DNA of 9,137 nt, taken from positions 572 through 9,708 of the forward strand of contig DORQ01000048.1 of assembly GCA_003514205.1 (NCBI GenBank). Reading direction: 5' to 3'. A model generated the notes under the pieces. The model searched no databases and was not told the origin of the DNA. It saw only the letters and a list, made by a program, of their open reading frames with translations. Shown here one piece after another: positions 1 to 6,180 of this stretch (position 1 is the first letter of the stretch; each line of letters opens with the position of its first letter). Source of the DNA: Acidimicrobiaceae bacterium. Its GTDB lineage: Bacteria; Actinomycetota; Acidimicrobiia; Acidimicrobiales; Microtrichaceae. Position numbers and translations under genes: made by a program.

Positions 1-855
1 GCTCAGGTGCTGTATCCAATCTCCTTCAATGAAGGCAACCTCATGGCAACCGCCTTCCTCACATGGACCACCTGCGGAGCCGCGCTCTTCGAGAATGATC
101 TGACAAACGCGGTGGCGAGGCTCCGAGAGACCAACGAGTTGAACAGCCAGATTGGCGCCGCCTCGATGACCAGCCACGAGCAATACCTTCTGATCGCCGC
201 AGGTTCCCTCGATGTCGAGGACAGCCAGCTTCAATGGGACGGATCACTGCTGAACGAATCAGCGCTGGGCCGCTCACAGGCCGAGCACCACGCCCGGCTC
301 GGCCAGCCCTCCAGAGCATTGGTACACGCCGTGGCCGCGCTCCAAACCGAGGTCGAGCAAGGGGCCTGGCGACATGCTGCATACACAATTGACTGTTGCG
401 CGAGGATTCTCATCAACGAGGGCGACACCTCCCTCGGGTTGGACTTGTTCGCCGCAGTGGACCGCTTCCGTGCAACCCGGTCCCTGTCCACAGCTCCCGC
501 CCTCATAGCCCTCCGACCGGACCTCGCCACGGCTCGTACACCGCAACGCTTTGGTGATCTACCGGCAGCAGCTCGCCACCTACTCGAGCACTTGCCGCGC
601 CTTCTGGCTCAAGGCGCAACCCAGAACAGAACTATTGCATGGGACTTGCTCACACCAACTGAGTTCGCCGTAACCTCACTCGTCGCAACGGGGGACACCA
701 ACCGCGAGGTCGCCGACAAGCTCTTCGTTTCTGCCGAGACAGTGAAATCTCATCTCTCGCGAGTGTTCGCCAAAACGGGGATGAAGAACCGTCGCGAGCT
801 CATGCTTCAATTCGCTGAAGACATGCCCACATCCGATTCGCCACGCGACAGCTGA
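1..855 (+). CDS. LuxR-family transcriptional regulator, C-terminal part (5' end outside window)
   Basis: The reading frame is open from the first base of the window, so the true start lies upstream; a GTG at 7 is in frame but nothing marks it as a start. The last ~68 residues are a LuxR/GerE helix-turn-helix: LTPTEFAV begins the domain, then TNREVADKLFVSAETVKSHL forms the scaffold and recognition helices, followed by SRVFAKTGMKNRREL. The ~215 visible residues before it are Ala/Leu-rich and helical (for example SRALVHAVAALQTEV and ARILINEGDTSLGLDLFAAVD), which resembles the TPR-like repeats that precede the DNA-binding domain in large ATP-dependent LuxR (LAL/MalT-like) regulators. No ATPase region is visible, because it would be upstream. 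The product is expected to be a cytoplasmic DNA-binding activator. It converges with the acylase gene, with 33 bp between the stops, so the two are not co-transcribed. The LuxR-type HTH is certain; the LAL subclass is an inference. Confidence 0.88.
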   Translation, partial: AQVLYPISFNEGNLMATAFLTWTTCGAALFENDLTNAVARLRETNELNSQIGAASMTSHEQYLLIAAGSLDVEDSQLQWDGSLLNESALGRSQAEHHARLGQPSRALVHAVAALQTEVEQGAWRHAAYTIDCCARILINEGDTSLGLDLFAAVDRFRATRSLSTAPALIALRPDLATARTPQRFGDLPAAARHLLEHLPRLLAQGATQNRTIAWDLLTPTEFAVTSLVATGDTNREVADKLFVSAETVKSHLSRVFAKTGMKNRRELMLQFAEDMPTSDSPRDS

Positions 856-864
856 GGTAGAACA

Positions 865-879
865 CCGACAGGCAGTCGG
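865..879. terminator. Weak hairpin between convergent genes
   Basis: A perfect 5-bp inverted repeat, CCGAC / GTCGG with loop AGGCA, lies in the 33-bp gap between the LuxR-type gene and the acylase gene, which converge here. It has no T-run on either side and the stem is short, so a role as a bidirectional terminator is only suggested by position. Confidence 0.25.
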
Positions 880-888
880 GGCTTCTCG

Positions 889-3231
889 CTAGTCAGTGCT
901 CCCAGTCACCGTGACGCTGACACAGTGCGGATCGGCCGCAATGTCTTCGTCGTGGAAGTGCATCGGGCGCAAGGATTTCGAGGAGAACGCCTCCACCTGA
1001 TCGACGTGATGTGGCGAACGCGAATCACCCGATTGGCCATACACCAGCAGCCCCTTCGCTACTGGGCCACGCTCATCAAAGCCCATCACGGCGACGAAGC
1101 TGGCACCGTAGGTAACTGAATATCCGCCCCGTCGGATTCCGGTTCGTTCAGTCCTGCCAGCAATGAGTGGCAGCTCCTCTGCCTCAAGGGGTTCGAGATC
1201 GCTTCGGGCGAAGTTGCCAATGGGTGCAACCACGTTAGCTATCCCCTCAACCTCGTTGGCACCATGAAGCGGAACACGCTGACCGCTCCGTTCCACGAAT
1301 TGGACCGACCCAAGCGGAGAATCAATCGCAATCTCAGCCGCTTCAAGGACCAATACAGCTCTACCGAGCGCCGTAAGGATCGGGTCGTGCCCACCGCCCA
1401 GTGGCGCCGGGTGAAGCCCCGAAGGAGTCTCAATTGCTCGCTGAGGGTCGAATGGTTCGGCCCACAGCGAGCCTCCATTTCGAAGCTCGGCCTCGGGGAA
1501 CGAAGCGAGAAACTCTCGCCAGATGATCGCGCCGACCGAGTTGAGGTCAAAGCGTCGATCCCAATTCGTCAGCAGCTGCACCGCTTCGGCAAGTTCAACC
1601 TCCCGGCCATCCACGGTCACTACCGCGACACCCGTCGCGCGACGAACTACCTCATCGATCAACAACTCCGCCAACAACGAGGCATTGTCGAGCAAGGCAG
1701 CCTCAGCATCCTCAGATGTCCAACCGTCTGCGCTGGGCCCGCTCGGGGCGCGCCCGGCCAGAATGGTTGCGTTCATTCGAGTTCGAGGGCTCAGCGCTCT
1801 GCCATGTAGGCCGCACAGGGTCGGGGCAGGGTCGAGACGCTCATCAGGGCTCGGAACCCAATATGGGTCGTTGCTGTTGAAGGCAGTTCGGGTTGTTCGA
1901 AGCTCGGGGAGCATCCCAATGGGAGCTCGACCAGGTTGCGGCGCTCCATCTGCTCCTACCCATTCGGAGGCCGGATCGGAACCATCGAGAAGAGCAACGC
2001 GTTGGCTGAAGAGCAGCGCTGTGACCAGATCCTCGTCAACGGCCTTTTCGAATCGACGACCCGTCTCCTCACTCAACAACGGAGTGGTCGCTGCGTCCGC
2101 ATACCAGACCTCCCCGTGGTCGTCCGCAGCCACCGTGTTGGTCCAGGGAAGTCCCTGTTTCTGATGCACGGCTGTTCGGAGCTCATCGACGCTGGTGGCG
2201 CGATTTATGGCCAGGTACTGCCCGAGGAATCGGTCGTTACCATCGTTGGAATCGCCGAGGGCAAACCCGCCGGCCGCAGACCATCCGAGAAACGGAACGT
2301 CGAGCATTGGACCATGGTGGGTGCGCCACAGAACACGATCCAGGTGCGAAAGCTCACCATTGTCGAGGACCGAAATGCGATGGGCCTGTGAGGTCATTTC
2401 GCGGGTTTCCTCGCCGAACCGGTAACTACTGGGACCTGACCCTGGGTGGATCTGAAAGAAGCAGAATCGATGCCCGGCGCTGAAGGTGTGGGTCCAGGCT
2501 ACGTGGCGGTTGAAACCCATCTGCACCAGAGGAGTTCCGATCAGCGAAACGCCGTATACGTCGAGCTCGCCCGGCACAGTGAGATGGCACTCCCAGAATC
2601 GACCGTCGCCTCGCCATGGGAAATGCGGGTTGGCGACCACCATTCCCCTCCCGTTCGCCGTCACCTCAGAACCGAATCCCCACCCGTTCGAGCCAGGGTG
2701 ATCAGGAGGAATGATGGGCTGGTCCGCAGCGGGGCCCACGACCGGTTCCGCGTCGGGCGGCTGGGCCGCCCCGACCATTTCAACCACGTTTCGGCCTGAG
2801 GCCATCAGTGCCACATCGGCGTACAACGTGAACAGGTCGAGGGGACTCACGGGTCTGATCCAGTCAGCACTCCGGCACCACTGCGGAAGCGAATCCGTTC
2901 CGTTCTCCGCCAACCATCGATTCACCCCAGCGGCATATCCACTCACGAGCTCCAAGATCTCCGTCGGCTGGGTATCGAGCATCCGCTGGCCCCATTCCCG
3001 CACCCCAAGCGCCAGGTATCCGAAGTCGGAGTTGATATGGCAGTCGTTCTCCCCCCGTCCAAAGAATCGAGCGCGCTCGCTACGAACCTTCAGAATTTGA
3101 TCTGCCAATGTCGGGAGGTGGTCTGCGGCGCAGGCATAGCCTTGGCCAAACGCAACCGAACCCAGGGTCTCGGCTCGAATATGGGCGACACCATGGGTTG
3201 TTCGGCGGATCTCAGCGGAGTACGTGCTCAT
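889..3231 (-). CDS. Penicillin-amidase superfamily acylase (aculeacin A / AHL acylase type)
   Basis: This is an N-terminal-nucleophile hydrolase that cleaves amide bonds of N-acylated compounds; relatives deacylate lipopeptides (aculeacin A), penicillins or acyl-homoserine lactones. With the ATG at 3231 the protein is 780 aa, the family's usual size. The alpha subunit opens with YSAEIRRTTHGVAHIRA. A Pro-rich spacer then leads to the self-cleavage site HPG|SNGWGFG, which makes Ser181 the nucleophile at the new beta-chain N terminus. His203 in VVANPHFPW sits at beta-chain position 23, as in PvdQ. Next come a conserved LTVPGELDVYGVSLIG block, FNRHVAWTHTF (oxyanion region) and FNSNDPYW, with the expected catalytic Asn. 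The C terminus ends with the family block YGASFVAVMGF...QSGDSRSPHHVDQVEAFSSK. The start was chosen because homology begins right after it; ATGs at 3291 and 3312 add 20-27 polar residues. Neither version shows a Sec or Tat signal peptide, which is odd for a family that is normally exported. The substrate cannot be read from sequence. Confidence 0.93.
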   Translation of the reverse strand: MSTYSAEIRRTTHGVAHIRAETLGSVAFGQGYACAADHLPTLADQILKVRSERARFFGRGENDCHINSDFGYLALGVREWGQRMLDTQPTEILELVSGYAAGVNRWLAENGTDSLPQWCRSADWIRPVSPLDLFTLYADVALMASGRNVVEMVGAAQPPDAEPVVGPAADQPIIPPDHPGSNGWGFGSEVTANGRGMVVANPHFPWRGDGRFWECHLTVPGELDVYGVSLIGTPLVQMGFNRHVAWTHTFSAGHRFCFFQIHPGSGPSSYRFGEETREMTSQAHRISVLDNGELSHLDRVLWRTHHGPMLDVPFLGWSAAGGFALGDSNDGNDRFLGQYLAINRATSVDELRTAVHQKQGLPWTNTVAADDHGEVWYADAATTPLLSEETGRRFEKAVDEDLVTALLFSQRVALLDGSDPASEWVGADGAPQPGRAPIGMLPELRTTRTAFNSNDPYWVPSPDERLDPAPTLCGLHGRALSPRTRMNATILAGRAPSGPSADGWTSEDAEAALLDNASLLAELLIDEVVRRATGVAVVTVDGREVELAEAVQLLTNWDRRFDLNSVGAIIWREFLASFPEAELRNGGSLWAEPFDPQRAIETPSGLHPAPLGGGHDPILTALGRAVLVLEAAEIAIDSPLGSVQFVERSGQRVPLHGANEVEGIANVVAPIGNFARSDLEPLEAEELPLIAGRTERTGIRRGGYSVTYGASFVAVMGFDERGPVAKGLLVYGQSGDSRSPHHVDQVEAFSSKSLRPMHFHDEDIAADPHCVSVTVTGSTD

Positions 3232-3258
3232 CCGCTGAGAATACGCCAGAGAGCCTAG

Positions 3259-3286
3259 AGAATCCTCACCTCGATACGATTGGCAA
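3259..3286 (-). promoter_or_regulatory. Possible promoter of the acylase gene
   Basis: Reading the minus strand, TTGCCA (3281-3286) and GATTCT (3259-3264) are separated by 16 bp. They match the sigma-70 consensus at 5/6 and 3/6 positions. Transcription from here would start about 20 bases before the ATG at 3231, so it supports that start over the ATGs at 3291 and 3312. The -10 match is poor and this is a weak call. Confidence 0.25.
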
Positions 3287-3328
3287 AACATGGACTGAGT
3301 ACACCTCACCATCGGCCTTGTTCCCCGC

Positions 3329-3344
3329 GCTAAATTCCTTTAGC
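3329..3344. promoter_or_regulatory. 16-bp palindrome in the divergent promoter region (candidate operator)
   Basis: GCTAAA and TTTAGC form perfect 6-bp inverted arms around the spacer TTCC, giving a 16-bp symmetric site. It lies 98 bp before the acylase ATG and 35 bp before the small lipoprotein ATG, between the two divergent genes. It also covers TAAATT (3331-3336), the only plausible -10 hexamer for the plus-strand gene (4/6 match). A regulator bound here could control one or both directions. There is no T-run, so a terminator is unlikely. Confidence 0.4.
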
Positions 3345-3361
3345 TTGACGAGGTCCACTGA

Positions 3362-3368
3362 GGAGAGG
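3362..3368 (+). promoter_or_regulatory. Ribosome binding site of the small lipoprotein gene
   Basis: GGAGAGG lies 10 bases upstream of the ATG at 3379 and matches the anti-Shine-Dalgarno sequence well. It is the clearest ribosome binding site in the window and fixes the start of the first gene of the plus-strand cluster. Confidence 0.6.
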
Positions 3369-3378
3369 AACCAGCGAC

Positions 3379-3804
3379 ATGGCCGCAACGAGAGCTCAAC
3401 GTCTATTGGTAGCGGTCACAGCGCTAGCCGCCATCAGCGGTGTCGCATGTGCCCCCGCTCCGACGCCAACCCCCACCCCTCCCCCTCCTGCAACTGCAGT
3501 GGTCAGCCCAACTGCCGCAACAGCGGGAACGTTCATTAACGTCACACCGCCAAACAATGCGTGCAAAGGCGGCGCGGCATACTCCAGCTTGGAGGCGCAA
3601 CTTGTTACGTTGAGCGGGATTGTCATCTCCCGCGCCTACGCCTACGTCGGCAATAACTTCTCGGGATACGCCAACCCAGATATGTTGGTCAAGCTTCGAG
3701 TGCCACCAGCAACAGCGCTTGGCACCTACCAGGTCTTCCTGTCCTGCTACGGGTACCTCGATCAGTATCTGTACGCACCGGCGAAGTTCACCGTCACTGC
3801 CTAA
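3379..3804 (+). CDS. Small secreted or lipid-anchored protein with a Pro/Thr linker and C-terminal beta-rich domain
   Basis: This 141-aa protein has a typical export signal: positive MAATRAQR, a hydrophobic core (LLVAVTALAAIS) and then GVACAPA. Cys24 could be the lipidated cysteine, although Gly at -3 is a poor lipobox residue; cleavage by signal peptidase I after A-C-A is the alternative. A Pro/Thr linker (residues ~25-39) follows, then about 100 residues rich in beta-forming stretches: ATAVVSPTAATAGTFINVTPP, AQLVTLSGIVISRAYAYV and a final GTYQVFLSCYG...KFTVTA. The pattern resembles bacterial Ig-like/IPT folds. Cys62 and Cys123 could form a disulfide bridging the first and last strands. No catalytic motif is visible. 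The TTG of the LCP gene lies 4 bp after its stop, so the genes are probably co-transcribed and the product may serve the same envelope process. The family is not recognised; the Ig-like fold is an inference. Confidence 0.75.
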   Translation: MAATRAQRLLVAVTALAAISGVACAPAPTPTPTPPPPATAVVSPTAATAGTFINVTPPNNACKGGAAYSSLEAQLVTLSGIVISRAYAYVGNNFSGYANPDMLVKLRVPPATALGTYQVFLSCYGYLDQYLYAPAKFTVTA

Positions 3805-3808
3805 CGGC

Positions 3809-4858
3809 TTGACCGAGCTTCCTGCAGACACCGAAGTCGCTGCCGCTGCCCTTGGCAGTGACCCAACGACCGTTTCGGCGATAGCTACCTCGCGCAGTCG
3901 ACATTGGGGCCGGCGAATCGCCATCGTGGTTGCGGCACTGCTTGCCCTCGTCTTCACAATCGCCGCTGTTGAGTGGTCACGGGTTGACCGGCTCGCTGGC
4001 GCGCTACCAGGGTCTGGAACGACTAGCACTGTCTGGATGCTGATCGGCTCCGACAGTCGCGAGTTCGCTCCGGAAGAAGGCGACAAGAAATTCGGCAGCA
4101 CCGAGGAGGTGCCGGGGGAGCGTGGCGACGTCGTTCTGCTCCTCCGAATCGACCCCGAAGGCACGGTTCAAACCCTCGGGATTCCCCGAGATCTCCTGGT
4201 GATTCGACCCGGACGAGGCGAAGGCCGCCTGGGGCTGTTCTTTAGCGACGGAATCGCCGCAATGAGTGAAGGACTGTGCCATTCCCTGGGGATCGGTATC
4301 GACCACGTAGCGGTGGTTCACTTTGACGGTCTGGCCGGACTCGTGGATCGCGTTGGTGGAGTGCAGGTCCAGTCCGAATCGATCCTTCGCGACCTCAGCG
4401 CCGGCCTTGTGATGAAGGCGGGCCAAAGCGAACTCCAGGGAGACCAAGCCCTTGCCTACATCCGAGCTCGACACCTCGAGTCCTTCAAAAATGGCGAATG
4501 GACCATCGAGCCTGAACTCAGCGAACAACGAAGCGAGCGGGCCTTCACCGTGCTGCGCGGCATTGGATCACGCCTTGAGTTCTCACCCACCTCCCCAATT
4601 GCATCAGTCGGAACTGCCCACGCGATCATCGCTGCGATCTCACTCTCTGATGAGGTTGGCCCACTCGACGCTATTGAGCTCGGGAGAGCATTGCGTTCCA
4701 TCGAAGGTGATCGAAGCACCCTTCCCTCGGAGCGGCCAAAGCTTGGCACCGCCGCGCAGGATGTGCCCATGTTGGTTCCAACGGCGGACTCTCTCAAAGC
4801 GGCACACGAGTTCGTTGGGGGACCCTCGACCACATGCACGCAACCACTCGACAACTAG
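3809..4858 (+). CDS. LCP (LytR-CpsA-Psr) family cell-wall glycopolymer ligase
   Basis: LCP enzymes move a polyprenyl-phosphate-linked glycopolymer (teichoic acid, capsule or arabinogalactan) onto peptidoglycan on the outer face of the membrane. With the TTG at 3809 this protein is 349 aa: a ~35-residue cytoplasmic tail ending SRSRHWGRR, one membrane helix (~36-56, IAIVVAALLALVFTIAAVEW), then the LCP domain. Family marks in order are WMLIGSDSR (~77-84), RGDVVLLLRID (~105-115), LGIPRDLLV (~123-131), IDHVAVVHFDGLAGLVDRVGG (~164-184) and LQGDQALAYIRAR (~209-221), then an Arg-rich QRSER. The conserved Arg residues that bind the pyrophosphate headgroup are present. The usual K-x-N-x-A-Y / GG segment is poorly conserved (LGLFFSDGIAAMSEG), as is the D-x-x-R-I-x-R-Q segment, so this is a divergent member. 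An in-frame ATG at 3620 lies deep inside the previous gene and adds non-homologous residues, so it was rejected. Its 3' end overlaps the next gene by 25 bp. Confidence 0.9.
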   Translation: MTELPADTEVAAAALGSDPTTVSAIATSRSRHWGRRIAIVVAALLALVFTIAAVEWSRVDRLAGALPGSGTTSTVWMLIGSDSREFAPEEGDKKFGSTEEVPGERGDVVLLLRIDPEGTVQTLGIPRDLLVIRPGRGEGRLGLFFSDGIAAMSEGLCHSLGIGIDHVAVVHFDGLAGLVDRVGGVQVQSESILRDLSAGLVMKAGQSELQGDQALAYIRARHLESFKNGEWTIEPELSEQRSERAFTVLRGIGSRLEFSPTSPIASVGTAHAIIAAISLSDEVGPLDAIELGRALRSIEGDRSTLPSERPKLGTAAQDVPMLVPTADSLKAAHEFVGGPSTTCTQPLDN

Positions 4859-6138
4859 CTGTAGTCGCACTCGTGCAGCTGTCGCTGGCGTGCAGCTCTA
4901 GCGACAGCAACCCAACGCCAACCCCCCAGCCCGAGGCAGCTGTGCTCTGCGACAACGCCCATGGGCCCTGCTCGCTCACAGGCGACCCGAACGAACCGGA
5001 GGAGTTTGCGCTCAAGGTCACCGGCAATCCACAAGAAGTCACCCAGGTTAAGCCGATCCCATCGAGTCCCCTCGCCACGATCGATCGAGATGCAGGTGTG
5101 AGCGTGCAACTCAGCGACGGTTCGATCCTCTGGCTGTTTGGCGACACTGCAGCTCGAGCGGAAGACGGGTCGATTGACTACTTCACCATCGGAACGGCCT
5201 CGTGGTCCCCCTCCACCTCGCCAACCGTCACCACCGACGTCATTGCCGAACCAGGTGGAGGCCCGGCACCGCTCGCGGTTCCCGACACCCAACAACTGCA
5301 ATGCGAGAACCCCACCGATCGGGCAGGTATGTGGCCCGCATCGGCAGTGGTCACACCCGTGGGTCCGAAGGATGGCGGTTCGAAGGATGGCGGTTCGAAG
5401 GACCTCGTGACGATCTGGTTCGAGAACATATGTCTCGGCTCGGCAGGGACGCTGCAAGACCGCGGTATGTCTGTTGGCACCTGGGAGTACAACCCCTCCG
5501 ATCCCCCCAATGGTCGCCCCATCGTCGCCACGCTCCTCAATCAGCGGCTCTTCGACAGTCGTTCGTATGCCTCCGCCGCAGTCATCGATCCGCGATCCGT
5601 CGAGCCCGAAGCGGTGGTATATCGCTGTGAGAACCTGCCGCGGCCCTCGAAACGCAAACCGGGACCATGTTTCATGGCACGAGTGCCACTGCGCGATGCC
5701 GCCGACTCGAGCAAATACCGGGAATGGAACGGGATGGCGTTCGCCGCACAGGTTGGTAATGGCACGCCACTCGAACTGCCAAGCGGAGCGACCTGGCCGA
5801 TTCCGCCGGGAGGATTCACCGTCGTCTATGACGGGACCATCAAACGCTACGTCATGGCATATTCGCCGTGGCCTGGCCAGGTGCCTGCCATTGACATTCG
5901 ACTTGCATCGAATCCCGAGGGGCCTTGGACCAGCCCCATCACTGTGAAGCTTCCCGGATGCGAGGACACGCTACGCGGTGAGCTTGTGAGCTGTTATGCG
6001 GCGACGCCACAGCCATTCATGTCCACAGAGGGAGCGTTGGGAATCGGTTACTACGATGCGTTTGTCCAGCAGCTACCTCATCGAGGTTCTTACGTAGTGG
6101 CGCAGCTTCCAATTGCGGTCACACCACCGCCTCGCTAG
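4834..6138 (+). CDS. DUF4185-like (GH183-type) beta-propeller lipoprotein
   Basis: This 434-aa protein starts with a short hydrophobic export signal (LAVVALVQLSLAC) and a probable lipidated Cys20, followed by SSSDSN and a Pro/Thr linker (NPTPTPQPE). The lipobox is imperfect, with Ser at -3. The rest has the signature of five-bladed propellers of the DUF4185 type: RDAGVSVQLSDGSILWLFGDT (85-105), then MWPASAVV (~167), SYASAAVID (~244), FMARVPL...YREWNG (~280-300), FTVVYDGTIKRYVMAYS (~328-344) and IRLASNPEGPWTSP (~355-368). Some DUF4185 proteins are endo-D-arabinanases (GH183). Asp86 (RDAG) and Asp104 (GDT) are the acidic residues to examine for catalysis. Several Cys pairs fit an exported fold. 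A loop holds a KDGGS repeat. The 25-bp overlap with the LCP gene implies coupled translation and a shared role at a cell-wall glycan. Enzymatic activity is an inference; it could instead only bind glycan. Confidence 0.72.
   Translation: MHATTRQLAVVALVQLSLACSSSDSNPTPTPQPEAAVLCDNAHGPCSLTGDPNEPEEFALKVTGNPQEVTQVKPIPSSPLATIDRDAGVSVQLSDGSILWLFGDTAARAEDGSIDYFTIGTASWSPSTSPTVTTDVIAEPGGGPAPLAVPDTQQLQCENPTDRAGMWPASAVVTPVGPKDGGSKDGGSKDLVTIWFENICLGSAGTLQDRGMSVGTWEYNPSDPPNGRPIVATLLNQRLFDSRSYASAAVIDPRSVEPEAVVYRCENLPRPSKRKPGPCFMARVPLRDAADSSKYREWNGMAFAAQVGNGTPLELPSGATWPIPPGGFTVVYDGTIKRYVMAYSPWPGQVPAIDIRLASNPEGPWTSPITVKLPGCEDTLRGELVSCYAATPQPFMSTEGALGIGYYDAFVQQLPHRGSYVVAQLPIAVTPPPR
5362..5403 (+). repeat. 15-bp tandem repeat, about 2.8 copies, inside the DUF4185-like gene
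   Basis: Units begin at 5362, 5377 and 5392 with consensus GGTTCGAAGGATGGC; the first differs by one base and the third is cut short. The period of 15 keeps the frame and encodes repeated GSKDG residues in a surface loop between propeller strands. Gain or loss of a unit would only lengthen or shorten the loop by five residues. Confidence 0.85.
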
Positions 6139-6158
6139 TCCGCAAGGAATAGCCGTGG

Positions 6159-6169
6159 CGGTTCAACCG
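6159..6169. promoter_or_regulatory. Small palindrome upstream of the pirin gene
   Basis: CGGTT and AACCG flank a single C, a perfect 5-bp inverted repeat ending 11 bases before the pirin ATG. It lies in the 42-bp gap between the DUF4185-like gene and pirin. It could be an operator or a minor RNA hairpin that hides the start region; it is short enough to be chance. Confidence 0.2.
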
Positions 6170-6180
6170 TTGTTCAGGGT

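Noticed and set aside
1264..2164. Long plus-strand open frames (181 and 213 codons) opposite the acylase gene
   Set aside because: They lie antisense to a clear acylase, are rich in Arg/Ser/Pro, and show no domain; they are frame shadows.
3232..3312. Extended acylase start at ATG 3312 or 3291
   Set aside because: The added residues are polar, show no signal peptide and precede the point where family similarity begins; not fully excluded.
3345..3350. TTGACG as a -35 box for the small lipoprotein gene
   Set aside because: The matching -10 position would fall at about 3368, in the ribosome binding region, and no -10-like hexamer is there.
3620..3808. N-terminal extension of the LCP gene from ATG 3620
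   Set aside because: It overlaps 185 bases of the preceding gene in another frame and its residues resemble no LCP tail; TTG 3809 fits better.
3424..4528. Minus-strand open frames of 246 and 174 codons
   Set aside because: They run opposite the small lipoprotein and LCP genes, whose protein motifs are clear; their own translations show no family signature.
5362..5403. Short direct repeats as a CRISPR-like array
   Set aside because: Units are adjacent without spacers, keep the reading frame and encode a simple peptide repeat.
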